Positions 21,289 to 30,403 of a DNA stretch of 47,089 bases are shown here, in pieces. Source of the stretch: a virus. Position numbers and translations under genes: made by a program. The stretch lies in IMG/VR virus record IMGVR_UViG_3300031702_000010, positions 1-47,089 of that record; one strand, written 5' to 3'. Numbering within the stretch: the stretch's first letter is position 1; every line of letters begins with the position of its first letter. Under the pieces are notes generated by a model that was given only the letters and a program-made list of their open reading frames with translations, was not told where the DNA came from and did no database searches.

Positions 21289-24182
21289 TAGTTTTCCTCC
21301 GCTGTGCTAGATAACAGCCGGTCGTAAGCTTCCTGTCCGTATGTCTCTATGTAGTATCTCTGTATCTCTGGGCTATCAGGATTTGCTCTCATAAGTGCGT
21401 TTGCTTCCGCAATAGGCATGGTTGCAACATTTCCTGCATCTTCAGGTGCTGCTCCACTGCCACCGGAGAAGAAGGCATAAGCATCAGTTAACTGCAGGTT
21501 GTTACGGTCTGCGACAATCTCACCAAAGGTTCGTGGTGCGGTGATTGGGGAGAAACCATAGTCCCTTTTGAATCCGGTAATAGCAGGGAGGTTAACTAGG
21601 GCATCAGCTTTACCACCGTACCCAGCGGTCTGAAGGTTCATGTATGTTGTAATACCTTTAATGAACGTACCGCCCTGTTTACTTGCTTTAACTGTCTTGA
21701 GCAGGTTTGCGAAGTCTTTGTTAGACAGTGCGTTACCCGTCTGACCCGCCATTGCACCGGCGTTGAATGCCAAGGCCAGGACGGTGGATTCAAACAAGTT
21801 GGTTTTAGCAGCAAGTTTGCCTACAACTCCATTTGCTACGCCGCTTAGGAAGGACGTATCCATGTTGTTTGTTTCAAGAGCCGCTCTAATATCGGCCTCT
21901 GTCGTAACACCATCTGGATTATCTTCCATCAGGCCTTCAACAACAGAAAGTATTGACTTTGTGCCTTCAGCAGCGTTGGTCAACCATACGGCCACGCTAC
22001 CACCAGCATTTAGTAACCGTTCATCTTCGTCCACTAAGTATACAAGTGTCCTAGCCTGGATCAACGACTGAGATAGAGCAACGCCGTAAGCACCTACTTT
22101 TGCTGCCTCTGTTTGTACTTGTGTAGGTATTTTTTCTAGGGCTTTAGTTTGTAGGCCGCTAAGGTTCGTAGCGTTGATAGGCTTACCCGTAGCATCTTTA
22201 TACGTGCCATCCATTGATCTGATTGCAACCCCCCGACTTTTGCCACCATCTTCATCTGTAATAATGACATCCGTAGCGACACCCCCAACACCACCTGCTT
22301 TAATGTAACTCAGTCGGGCATCTTCAATTTCGTACTCACGTAGAAGATTGGTTAGATAACCTACTATTTCTTCACCGCCACCGTTTTGAATTGCAATATT
22401 AAGCTGCTGTCGTGTTGAGTCAGTGCTTTTAGCTGCTGCCATTACTGCAGCATTATCGGCGTTTGCCTCTAGGGCTTCACGAATAGTTACCTCGGAATCC
22501 AGGTGGGTAAAGCTAGTTTCAGGCGCACCCTCTGCAATGGCTGCGTCCTTAATTTCCCTGAGTTCTGCTGGGGTTTTACCAAGAAGCGCACTTGGTTTAA
22601 TCAGTTCAACCCATTCAGGCGCATCTTCACGGGCCGCTAACGCTGCAAGTGCCTGTGCCTGAACGACAGGATTATTGGTTATAGCAGCAAGTGCCTGAAG
22701 TTGGTTATCCGGTAGTTTGTAGATTTCAAAATCAGGGGTAGGAATGCTATTAAGTGCAGCCTGCGCCCTATCTTTTACCTCTTGATAATTGCTAGTGGCT
22801 ATAACAGCGAGTAGCTGATTTTCACCCATAGCAGTTACATCAAGATTAAGGTTTTTCGCATCAATCTCGGCTTGATCTGCATTCTGTTTGGCAGCAATCT
22901 CTGCATCCAACAAATCAATCTTGTCAGGGCTAGCCCCAGATTCCACAGCCATCCGTCTGTAGAACTCCAACTTGTATTTCGAAGCTCCTTCGTAGTTGTC
23001 AGTATCTGCCCAAGAACCTGGCTTTTCTGCTTGAAGATAGGCCCGACGTGCCTGGTCTTCGAGAGGCACTCTTTTATCATCTGGAATGCTAGGGTCCAGT
23101 GCCAATGCGTTAGTAATCTGGTCGCCTGTCATGGCAAGGTACTTATCAATGTCGAATGGCTTACCTTTAGGAGTAATACCAAATGCTTCTTCTGTGCGGT
23201 CAACTGGAGTTACGCTAGATCCGCTCTCTCCTGCGTTAGCAAACTTACTTGCGTAGTCAGCCAAGGATGTACGGTTAGCGGTCTTAACAGACGTGTCGGA
23301 TGGGTTGCTTGCACCGTTAGTCTGTAGATACTTACGCATACCGCCGTTACCACCGAGGTGGGCCATAGCCACAAGGGACGCACGGGTGAGCGTAGTGCCG
23401 TTCATAGTCTGACCAATGTATTTCTCTAGGTTGTTGTTATCGATGAACTTATCTATGTCATCGAAGTGCCAATCAGCGATCTTCTCCTGTTCTTCTTCAG
23501 ACAGGTTCTTGTGACTAGCTGCTGTGTAGTTAGTACCAAACTCATTGTTGTAACCTGCAAGTCGGGCATCACCCATCTGATAAAACCCAGAATGCAGACG
23601 GCCATCTTTTGTGGTATTTGTGGCGTTAGATATGTTGGCACTTTCACCTGTGCGCAGGGCTTCACGTACACCTGATGTGCCTGACATGTCCCGCATCTCT
23701 TGTGCAAATGCGGCATCGTTCTGCGCTTGTGCGGAAGCAGGGATTTCACCACGATTTCTATCGAAGGCTTTAGCACCAGGCGTATAAGTGAAGCGACCGT
23801 CCTGATATGCGGCAGTTAGGTCGGCATTGGTGGCTTCAACACCCAGCGTATTGATCCGCCCAATAATGTCAGAAATGACAGAGGAGTTGGTTGGATCAAG
23901 GCCATTGTTCGAGGCTAGTGTGCGTGCCTGTTCCATAGTTTTCTTCTGTAACTTATCGGCCTCTCTGCGCTCTGCATTCTCAAGCTTAGTAAGCTCACGC
24001 TGGTCCGTCTCTTCTAGAAGAACTCTGCGACGGGTTTCTGCTTTCTCTGCAGCAGCATCGTCCATCCAAGACTTAGCCACAACACTTGCAAACCCATTAA
24101 ACGCAGATCCGAAGTTATCCGATTTAGGCGCATAGCTGATACTGCCATTTGAAACGCCTTTCTGTACATCACGCCAACCCAT
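21288..24182 (-). CDS. Internal virion protein with lysozyme-like domain, 964 aa
   Basis: The start at 24182 follows GGAGACTACCG and gives MGWRDVQKGVSNGSISYAPK. A coiled helical part (about 45-110, ETRRRVLLEETDQRELTKLE) precedes a domain with LHSGFYQMGDARLAGYNNEF (about 200-220) and LVAMAHLGGNGGMRKYLQTN (about 290). This resembles lytic transglycosylase or lysozyme folds used to locally open peptidoglycan at ejection. The rest is helical and acidic. It lies between small virion genes and the 1210-residue protein, as expected of ejection proteins. Confidence 0.72.
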   Translation of the reverse strand: MGWRDVQKGVSNGSISYAPKSDNFGSAFNGFASVVAKSWMDDAAAEKAETRRRVLLEETDQRELTKLENAERREADKLQKKTMEQARTLASNNGLDPTNSSVISDIIGRINTLGVEATNADLTAAYQDGRFTYTPGAKAFDRNRGEIPASAQAQNDAAFAQEMRDMSGTSGVREALRTGESANISNATNTTKDGRLHSGFYQMGDARLAGYNNEFGTNYTAASHKNLSEEEQEKIADWHFDDIDKFIDNNNLEKYIGQTMNGTTLTRASLVAMAHLGGNGGMRKYLQTNGASNPSDTSVKTANRTSLADYASKFANAGESGSSVTPVDRTEEAFGITPKGKPFDIDKYLAMTGDQITNALALDPSIPDDKRVPLEDQARRAYLQAEKPGSWADTDNYEGASKYKLEFYRRMAVESGASPDKIDLLDAEIAAKQNADQAEIDAKNLNLDVTAMGENQLLAVIATSNYQEVKDRAQAALNSIPTPDFEIYKLPDNQLQALAAITNNPVVQAQALAALAAREDAPEWVELIKPSALLGKTPAELREIKDAAIAEGAPETSFTHLDSEVTIREALEANADNAAVMAAAKSTDSTRQQLNIAIQNGGGEEIVGYLTNLLREYEIEDARLSYIKAGGVGGVATDVIITDEDGGKSRGVAIRSMDGTYKDATGKPINATNLSGLQTKALEKIPTQVQTEAAKVGAYGVALSQSLIQARTLVYLVDEDERLLNAGGSVAVWLTNAAEGTKSILSVVEGLMEDNPDGVTTEADIRAALETNNMDTSFLSGVANGVVGKLAAKTNLFESTVLALAFNAGAMAGQTGNALSNKDFANLLKTVKASKQGGTFIKGITTYMNLQTAGYGGKADALVNLPAITGFKRDYGFSPITAPRTFGEIVADRNNLQLTDAYAFFSGGSGAAPEDAGNVATMPIAEANALMRANPDSPEIQRYYIETYGQEAYDRLLSSTAEEN

Positions 24183-24732
24183 CGGTAGTCTCCTCTTCAT
24201 CAGTAATGTCACCAAGCATAGCGGACTGTACGTCATCGCTAGCGGCTATAGTATTGGTTTGACCGCCTATACCCATCAACCCATCTAGTGGCTCTGTGGG
24301 GGCCTCTACAGGCTTCTCAGTGGCATCTTCATTGTCACCATCAATGATGTCTAGGCTCAGACGGAGTGAGGTAGGCGTAATACGAACACGATCTTTGTCA
24401 TCGACGCCCATCTCATGCTTAATACCGCTGTCTGTCGCAATGATGGAGATATACCGTGCGATAGGCCCTGCAATCAGGATAGCTAAATCAATAGCCATCT
24501 TCCCACGACTAATAGCCTGCAGCAGGAGTGTGGCAACTACAGTGGTAACATGTGCGTCTATCTCAAGTAGGGAGAAGATCAGTTCCTGTTGCACAGGCTC
24601 CTTGATCCGCCCTAACATGTAATCCACACCCTCATCGTAATCAACAATGTCAGGTGGGCGATGCCATGCGTAGTTCTTAGTGTCGGAGGTGTAGTTAGCA
24701 CCAGGCGTTGGCATATTAGGAAGCTTGGCCAT
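24169..24732 (-). CDS. Probable virion protein, 187 aa
   Basis: MAKLPNMPTPGANYTSDTKN, then AWHRPPDIVDYDEGVDYMLG, then a hydrophobic helix pair (VTTVVATLLLQAISRGKMAI and LAILIAGPIARYISIIATDS) and an acidic end. GGAGAC stands 7 bases before the ATG. It overlaps its neighbours on both sides. No enzyme motif is seen. A membrane-interacting part of the ejection apparatus is plausible from its hydrophobic helices and neighbours. Confidence 0.62.
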   Translation of the reverse strand: MAKLPNMPTPGANYTSDTKNYAWHRPPDIVDYDEGVDYMLGRIKEPVQQELIFSLLEIDAHVTTVVATLLLQAISRGKMAIDLAILIAGPIARYISIIATDSGIKHEMGVDDKDRVRITPTSLRLSLDIIDGDNEDATEKPVEAPTEPLDGLMGIGGQTNTIAASDDVQSAMLGDITDEEETTDGLA

Positions 24733-24919
24733 CTACCGTCTCCTTCTTAGGTTTGGACTTCTTCTGGGGCGCATCAGCCTCTAGAAAGGATGCCTCCATC
24801 TCGTCAAAGTAATCGGGGCTAAAGAATACCTCCCCACCACGTTCCTCAACGACTGCGGTAGGTAGCTTACCTGCTACGAATGCCTTGACGGACTTCTTAA
24901 CTGCGTCTTCAAACTTCAT
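24716..24919 (-). CDS. Small hypothetical virion-region protein, 67 aa
   Basis: MKFEDAVKKSVKAFVAGKLP is followed by VFFSPDYFDEMEASFLEADA and a Lys-rich end. The ATG overlaps the stop of the 783-residue gene (ATGA) and its 3' end overlaps the next gene by 17 bases. No family is recognised. Confidence 0.62.
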   Translation of the reverse strand: MKFEDAVKKSVKAFVAGKLPTAVVEERGGEVFFSPDYFDEMEASFLEADAPQKKSKPKKETVDGQAS

Positions 24920-27267
24920 TGGAGCATCCCGTAATTAACCATCAGATAACCGCCAACCCCTGCACGAACTGCATCGGGGTGGGTCTCCGCTACTTCTTGA
25001 GCAATAACGCCAGAGGTGGTGTTAACATCCAACTTCAGGGCCTTAGCCTTGTCGTTCCAATCCCATGTATAATAGCGGATGCCCTTCACTGTTTCGGTGT
25101 GCTGGATATTGTCTTTTAGACGCCTATCCGAACTCAGCCATGCAGCGCCTAGTTTAAATATACCGTCCAAAAGACCGTTGCTTTTGGCTGGCTGTGACGC
25201 CTGGGCTTGCATCTGGGCAGCTAGGATAGTGGCATCACGATCAGCTTCGCCATTCCAACCCTTAAAGATGAAGTCCAGCATGTTATCTACACGGTCCCAT
25301 GTACGGTTCAGGGCTTCTGTGGAGATATCCAAGGTGTTCTGTACGTCCGTGGACGCAGCCTCAAACATATTATCCGCATTTTTAACCGTGACTTGCTGAC
25401 GCCATGCAGCATTGGCGGTGTCGATGTTGTATTGCATGCTAGAGTAAAACTGCTGACGACGGTCTTCCATTGCAGCGTTGAACTCAGCGGTGCTGTTGAT
25501 TTCCCCAGCATTAAACTGCTTCATGCTATTGATCTGTTGGCTGTTCTGTAACTCCACCGTGGTGGATAACTGATCATAGAATTTCTCGAAGTCATTTGCG
25601 GTTTCAGCCGTGAACAGACGACTGGAATTTACTGCGGATTGGTCATTAAACAGGGCGTCTACTGATAGCTGCGTGTTGATAATCTCAGCTTGCTGCTCAT
25701 TGTTTAGGTTAGCCATATCCATTTGCAGAAACGACTTAGCATTCTGTACCGCTGCAGCCTGACGGGCATCTAAGTTGGCCATCTCGAAGTTAGACATGAC
25801 GTTGGCTTTGTTGATGATAGACTGCTGCCGGTTATCAAGGTTTTTAATAGTCAGCGTCTGGAAAAATGAGGCTTCGTCTTTAGCAATGCCTAGAGTAGCT
25901 TCCATGATGGCATTCGACATAGCCGCAGTTGCTGCAGTCCCTGTAATGCCAGAGAAGGCCATCGTACGGGAAACCTCACGGGATACGCCTTGCGCCCACG
26001 CAGGGATCTTGGGGTTACCATCGCCGTCTTTGAACTCAGCAGAGATAATATTCATTTGGCCTAAGATCGTGGCCTTGCTGTCCGTGTAGTTACCTTCTCC
26101 TAGCTTCTGGGCGAGTATTTTACCTGAGGCTGTGGAGGTATCAATCAAGGTGGAAATCCCCTGAGAGGCATAATCATTCAGGGATTCACCTAAATCACTA
26201 ATGGAGCCGTCGGCATTCACGCCAGTAGCTGCACCCTGCATATCAATTTGTTCAGCTACAACGGTACTGTTATCAGTGACAGCGCCTACGGCAGCAGCAG
26301 CTACATCAAGGTTGTCTGAAACGGTAGACGCCTCGTAGGAGGTTACATCGGCAGTCGCAAGCGGTGTGGTTGTAGATGCACTTCCTGCAGTGGCCGCAGT
26401 GATATTAGGGGTGTCCCCTAAGGAAAACCGTTCATCCGAACCATCAATATTTGTACCAGAGGCGTCCGCATCGATTACTGGCGTAAGATCTGCCAGTTTA
26501 ATGCCACGACTATCCAGCCAGGCCTGTGGGTCAGCCATCAAACTGGCAATCTGTTCGTCACTCTCAATCATGCCTGCAGCAGAGGCCATCTCCAGAACAC
26601 GCTCTGCGGAGTATAATCCGCCATCGACGCCTTCAAGGCCTGCAGCAGCACCTGTACCCACAGATACCGCATTTGATGCTGCTTCCTTCATAATGGCATC
26701 TGCATCTGCACTATTACCCAAGGCCCGTTGCTCACTAGAGGCACGTTCGTAGCCCGTCATGCCGTCAGGGCCTTGCATGGAAAGGGTGTCGGTGACGGTG
26801 TTGCCATCTTTTGAAATGGTGACCTCGTACGGAAGACCTAGCATGTTGTAGGAGTAGGTTAGGCCTGCTGTACCATCTTTGTTTGTAGCGGTGTACGTTT
26901 GGCGACCATTTACTACAGCGCCCTTATCTTTAGTGGGGTTGATGCCTGTAGCCCAACCCATAACTTTGCCAACTATGGTTAGTGCAGGGCTAACTACCAG
27001 ACCTGCCGCCTGTTTAACCGCAGTTGGCGCAACACCTTTAACTTTAGCCGCTGCCTGTTTAACCGCAGAGTAGTTTACCCTTGTGCCTGCTTCAGCAGCC
27101 CCCGCAGTATTTGCAGCCGAGTTGCCTGTTACTGTGTTGCTTATAGAAGCGATACCACCGACATCGTTATCTGGGTTGGAGTCATTATCGTAGCTGTCAC
27201 CAGAGGCACCAGGACCACCTCCATCAAACATGTCGCCTAGTCCACTATAACCACCAAAAATACTCAT
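24916..27267 (-). CDS. Virion protein with C-terminal S74 chaperone domain, 783 aa
   Basis: The N-terminus is Gly- and Asp-rich (MSIFGGYSGLGDMFDGGGPG); the middle is helical and rich in Asn, Gln and Ala (NLDARQAAAVQNAKSFLQMD), like an internal or tail-needle protein. The end carries SSDRRLKDNIQHTETVKGIR, then TTSGVIAQEVAETHPDAV, the S74 intramolecular chaperone signature (S-D-x-R-x-K and GVIAQE). S74 domains trim themselves after the parent protein has trimerised. It follows the spanin genes with a 4-base overlap. Its exact place in the virion is uncertain. Confidence 0.7.
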   Translation of the reverse strand: MSIFGGYSGLGDMFDGGGPGASGDSYDNDSNPDNDVGGIASISNTVTGNSAANTAGAAEAGTRVNYSAVKQAAAKVKGVAPTAVKQAAGLVVSPALTIVGKVMGWATGINPTKDKGAVVNGRQTYTATNKDGTAGLTYSYNMLGLPYEVTISKDGNTVTDTLSMQGPDGMTGYERASSEQRALGNSADADAIMKEAASNAVSVGTGAAAGLEGVDGGLYSAERVLEMASAAGMIESDEQIASLMADPQAWLDSRGIKLADLTPVIDADASGTNIDGSDERFSLGDTPNITAATAGSASTTTPLATADVTSYEASTVSDNLDVAAAAVGAVTDNSTVVAEQIDMQGAATGVNADGSISDLGESLNDYASQGISTLIDTSTASGKILAQKLGEGNYTDSKATILGQMNIISAEFKDGDGNPKIPAWAQGVSREVSRTMAFSGITGTAATAAMSNAIMEATLGIAKDEASFFQTLTIKNLDNRQQSIINKANVMSNFEMANLDARQAAAVQNAKSFLQMDMANLNNEQQAEIINTQLSVDALFNDQSAVNSSRLFTAETANDFEKFYDQLSTTVELQNSQQINSMKQFNAGEINSTAEFNAAMEDRRQQFYSSMQYNIDTANAAWRQQVTVKNADNMFEAASTDVQNTLDISTEALNRTWDRVDNMLDFIFKGWNGEADRDATILAAQMQAQASQPAKSNGLLDGIFKLGAAWLSSDRRLKDNIQHTETVKGIRYYTWDWNDKAKALKLDVNTTSGVIAQEVAETHPDAVRAGVGGYLMVNYGMLQ

Positions 27268-27515
27268 CTGATTTTATCCCTTCCAATTGCACAGCGCCGA
27301 ACTTTGTCCAGCAGATTTGAATAGTCTGAAAGGGCCTCAGGCAATGCCGTAGCAGTGGAGGGTAGGCTTTCAATTTCATTAGCAAGTTGATTGTTGAAGT
27401 CTTCGTCATACTGCTTGTGTGCAGGACAGTAGACTTCTAGCTTAGTATTATAATCCGTTTGACCGCAGCCGATTAACAAGAGTGTCAGGGCTGACGGGAT
27501 CAGTATCGTCTTCAT
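27264..27515 (-). CDS. o-Spanin-like lipoprotein (Rz1 type), 83 aa
   Basis: MKTILIPSALTLLLIGCGQT is a lipoprotein signal with lipobox LIGC, so the mature protein would be an outer-membrane lipoprotein. The mature part is helical (DYSNLLDKVRRCAIGR). It overlaps the 3' end of the membrane gene 27448-27687 in another frame by 68 bases, the classical nested Rz/Rz1 layout. Together the pair would disrupt the outer membrane at lysis. Confidence 0.8.
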   Translation of the reverse strand: MKTILIPSALTLLLIGCGQTDYNTKLEVYCPAHKQYDEDFNNQLANEIESLPSTATALPEALSDYSNLLDKVRRCAIGRDKIR

Positions 27516-27687
27516 CTGATAACGCCTTGTAAAAGTCTGCTACCTCATTCGAAAGAACGAGGTCATTAGCTAGTTTGTTGGCCTTAGCCTTGTCCTTGCC
27601 CGCCTTACGACCAAAGAGGTATATGAGGGGCATAAGAAGAGCTAAGAGGCCTAGTATGGTTGTCTGAAGCTTGCTGAAGATTCCCAT
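27448..27687 (-). CDS. i-Spanin-like inner membrane protein (Rz type), 79 aa
   Basis: The start at 27687 overlaps the endolysin TGA (TGATGG). MGIFSKLQTTILGLLALLMP leads a single membrane helix (LLALLMPLIYLFG), then a charged helix (KAGKDKAKANKLANDLVLSN). It is short for an i-spanin, but topology, order after the endolysin and the embedded o-spanin support the call. Confidence 0.76.
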   Translation of the reverse strand: MGIFSKLQTTILGLLALLMPLIYLFGRKAGKDKAKANKLANDLVLSNEVADFYKALSDEDDTDPVSPDTLVNRLRSNGL

Positions 27688-28418
27688 CAGCGTTCGCCGT
27701 TTGTGTGGTCCGACCAACGTGCATATGCTGCTAGGGATATCCCGCCAACCGCACATACCAAGAAGATAGTCTTCAGGTTGGTGGAGTATGGAACAAGATC
27801 CTGAAGCCTCTGGGTAATCTCACCTAAGACGGTGGCGACACCAGCAACCCCTGCACCAGTCATAGTACGGCTCTTACGAAGGGATTTAGCAGCCGCAGTG
27901 GCAGGCTTCTGGGCCATCTTGCTGCCACCCTCATCCGAAGGGAGTTTAGTGTCTGAGGAGAATACTGCAGCCTCTGCGGAACGGCGGCGGGTGAGACCTG
28001 TGAGGACAGTCATCTTACCATCTACACGGGCTTTATTCCAACGCAGCAACTGTGCAGGGACTTCCGAGTATAGGCCTCGGTTTAGTTTTTTCAGTAGCGT
28101 GGATGAACGAAAGTTGCCTTCGCCCAAGTTGTACACGAAGCTAGTCAATGCATCGTATTGGGCCTGCGACAGAGGTACATGGACGTAACGCTTAACTACG
28201 GACCCATACTCTTCTATATCAGCTACAAGCCGCTCTTCAGCCTCTTCAACGGACATTGTCGCACCAGAGCGGATACCTTTTGTGGTGCCGTACCCGATAG
28301 TCCACTTACCAGCAGGGCAACGATACGCCGCCACCCGTCCATCTTTGCGGACCTTATGTAGTCCTTCAAAGCGTTTAACTAGGTTTAGTCCATCAGGGGA
28401 AATTGCGGTGGGTTGCAT
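27687..28418 (-). CDS. Endolysin, GH24 lysozyme with C-terminal membrane segment, 243 aa
   Basis: It cleaves peptidoglycan glycan strands at lysis. GLNLVKRFEGLHKVRKDGRV holds the catalytic Glu (about 18), CPAGKWTIGYGTT the C-x5-T part (Cys 34, Thr 40), and ALTSFVYNLGEGNFRSSTLL the conserved second lobe. Unlike most, it continues past the enzyme domain (about residue 155) with a basic linker (SLRKSRTMTGAGVAGVATVL) and a membrane helix TIFLVCAVGGISLAAYARW. No separate holin is evident, so this helix might serve membrane attachment. It is the first gene after the 28.6-kb promoter. Confidence 0.9.
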   Translation of the reverse strand: MQPTAISPDGLNLVKRFEGLHKVRKDGRVAAYRCPAGKWTIGYGTTKGIRSGATMSVEEAEERLVADIEEYGSVVKRYVHVPLSQAQYDALTSFVYNLGEGNFRSSTLLKKLNRGLYSEVPAQLLRWNKARVDGKMTVLTGLTRRRSAEAAVFSSDTKLPSDEGGSKMAQKPATAAAKSLRKSRTMTGAGVAGVATVLGEITQRLQDLVPYSTNLKTIFLVCAVGGISLAAYARWSDHTNGER

Positions 28419-28542
28419 TAGGTTACCTTGTTATTGCGTAAGGGGGGCGAGCCGTTGGACAGTGTGGTCTTTGCATGTATGGAAGCGAACCCAGTCCCGC
28501 AGTATAATATCCGGCTTGTGGGAGGGGTTAATGCACCAGACT

Positions 28543-28596
28543 GTAAGTGGCGTTAGTAGTGGGTTAATTATACCACCTACTAGGTGTCATTAGCAA
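28543..28596 (-). promoter_or_regulatory. Lysis/internal-protein promoter with paired half-sites
   Basis: On the minus strand TGGTATAAT (TATAAT at 28567-28572) is an extended -10, with TTGCTA (28591-28596) as a possible -35 at 18 bases. In plus orientation, GTAAGTGG (28543-28550), 22 bases and CCACCTACTAG (28573-28583) form the same inverted pair as at 16579-16623. It would drive the endolysin, spanins and internal virion proteins. The remainder of 28419-28604 holds no gene. Confidence 0.75.
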
Positions 28597-28604
28597 GGAA
28601 ATAC

Positions 28605-29795
28605 TTACGTGATTTCTTTCAGAACACGGCCTGTCAATTTGAACAAAGCAGCCCGAAAGTATGCCATATTGTAGGCAAACTCATTCTTGCAGGACTGAAC
28701 AAAGTATTGGCCTTCGAGGTACATGCAGCTACCTGCGCAGAGTTGCACCACGGGACAGGCTAAACACTCTGGGCGATCTGAGAAGTGTGTGGCGGTGTCT
28801 AGCTCAATGTTGTCGAAGTCATCAACATGCCCAATCTTGTGCTTGCCTTTAGCACCTGTGTTTTGGCAGGTCTGGACGTTACCTTTGAGGTCAACAGCAA
28901 GCTGATCTGGGCGATCCATACCGCACTTCTGTCCAACAGCCGTAATAGGGCGTTCCTCGTATAGAGATTGGATGAAGCGGTCTGCCTTATGCGTGACACC
29001 TGTGTTCTCACTGGTGGCTAAATAGTAGAACATCTCGTTTGAAAGCTCTGTAAGTTCGTCCTTCTGAATACCACCAGAGCCAAGTAGGGTGCCTGCGTCA
29101 TACACATTTACAACCCCCTCAAGCCCTACCTGAACTGGGAAGTCAAAGTATCCCTGAATCCAGTCTTCAATAGCTTTGAAGTCAAAGTTACCCCGTGTCA
29201 GAACACAGTTGAAAGACATGTTACCTTGCCGCACACGGGCGAGTTCTGTGATCCACTTCATCTTCTCAGGGTCTTGGAAAGGATCGGGACCACGGTTTGC
29301 CACCTGCCCCGGACCATCATGTGAAATGGCGATGCCAATGTCATGCTCAACAATGAAGTCAATCTTCTCTTGATTCAAGACTGATCCGTTAGTGATGATT
29401 GTGACTGAGGCGTTAGGAAACCGCTTCTTGATGGTTGGAACTAGCACTTTAAGTTTGGGCCAGTAAACAAAAGGCTCACCACCCCAGAACTCAAGTTTCT
29501 CAGGCTCACCCTCAATCCATGTATCCAACTGGGCAATGAACTGCTGTGCGTCGTCTAGCTTTGATACATCATCGTTGACGATCTCAAGGCTCTGTAGGCA
29601 GTAGGAGCAAGAGTAGTTACAGGCCAGACCCATTTGAACCTTTAAGACACGGGGTGCTTTGTCTTTATGGCGGGCATGTTTGTCGAATATCCCAAACTTC
29701 TTAGGGGCAGTAGGCAACCCCTCAAGTTTATTTGCGAGATGGTCGTAGTCTAGGGCAATGACGTCTCCGTCTGGGGCTTCAAGATGCAGTTTCAA
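28605..29795 (-). CDS. Radical SAM protein with SPASM domain, 396 aa
   Basis: A probable peptide or protein-modifying radical enzyme. GLACNYSCSYCLQS holds CxxxCxxC (Cys 59, 63, 66) for the SAM-binding Fe-S cluster, followed by FWGGEP (about 105). The SPASM domain is complete: Cys 291, then G-x4-C (Cys 310), then C-x2-C-x5-C-x3-C (344, 347, 353, 357) and Cys 369. This is the pattern of anaerobic sulfatase maturases and RiPP maturases. The start is a TTG overlapping the oxygenase stop, with AGAGGA upstream. It ends an operon with two oxygenases and Cys-tailed small proteins. Confidence 0.94.
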   Translation of the reverse strand: MKLHLEAPDGDVIALDYDHLANKLEGLPTAPKKFGIFDKHARHKDKAPRVLKVQMGLACNYSCSYCLQSLEIVNDDVSKLDDAQQFIAQLDTWIEGEPEKLEFWGGEPFVYWPKLKVLVPTIKKRFPNASVTIITNGSVLNQEKIDFIVEHDIGIAISHDGPGQVANRGPDPFQDPEKMKWITELARVRQGNMSFNCVLTRGNFDFKAIEDWIQGYFDFPVQVGLEGVVNVYDAGTLLGSGGIQKDELTELSNEMFYYLATSENTGVTHKADRFIQSLYEERPITAVGQKCGMDRPDQLAVDLKGNVQTCQNTGAKGKHKIGHVDDFDNIELDTATHFSDRPECLACPVVQLCAGSCMYLEGQYFVQSCKNEFAYNMAYFRAALFKLTGRVLKEIT

Positions 29796-30403
29796 TCGAA
29801 ATGTTCCTCTTGGAATTCGTCAGGAATGTTGAGCCGAAAGTTAGCAACAACCTGAACATGGAGTGAATCACCCCTGTATGGGTGCTGGTTATGAGGTATC
29901 CAAGAAGGGAACAGAACAAGTAAGCCTGCTCTTGGATTGATGGAGTAGCCGGGCCTATCTTCAAAAGGTAGCCGAGCTTGGTCCGCATATCGTGATGGGT
30001 CTTCTAGGACAAAACGTGGATCACCAACTGAGTTGATTGGCTGACCTTCGCCACCGCCAGATAGGAATAGAACGGCGGTGACATCACCTTCACGACTGTC
30101 ACAGTGGGTACTGATGTGTGCGCCCTTTTCAATTAGTAGCGCACGGTTCTCACAGTAATCTAGGTCAAGGAACTCTGCACCTTCAGGGCCAAGGTAATGC
30201 CCTACGCAGTTGCGCATCATGTCCTTCAATTCGTCGTCTAGGAAGTGCCTAACCCGACGCTCTATGGCATTCATCATGACATCCCCAGAAGGGCGATCAG
30301 CCTTGGCGTAAGCTTCCGCAATCAACTCAGGGGCGTCCAATTCATAGAAAGCCACAGTGGTGGGCCATAAGGACACACGGGAGGTATTAACTGAATGCAC
30401 CAT
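29792..30403 (-). CDS. Fe(II)/2-oxoglutarate oxygenase, prolyl-hydroxylase-like, 203 aa
   Basis: The double-stranded beta-helix motifs are HISTHCDSREGDVTAVLFLS (H100-x-D102) and NPRAGLLVLFPSWIPHNQHP (distal His 171). In related proteins an Arg that binds 2-oxoglutarate stands about 11 residues after that His; here the aligned position is His 182, with Arg 177 nearby, so the cofactor site may differ. The fold resembles prolyl 4-hydroxylases and TIGR02466-type proteins. Its ATG overlaps the stop of a peptide with eight prolines and a Cys tail, which is a natural candidate substrate. Confidence 0.85.
   Translation of the reverse strand: MVHSVNTSRVSLWPTTVAFYELDAPELIAEAYAKADRPSGDVMMNAIERRVRHFLDDELKDMMRNCVGHYLGPEGAEFLDLDYCENRALLIEKGAHISTHCDSREGDVTAVLFLSGGGEGQPINSVGDPRFVLEDPSRYADQARLPFEDRPGYSINPRAGLLVLFPSWIPHNQHPYRGDSLHVQVVANFRLNIPDEFQEEHFD

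Noticed and set aside
28501-28508. Extra promoter around AGTATAAT at 28501
   Set aside because: A -10-like box exists on both strands, but no -35 box or extended -10 supports it in either direction.
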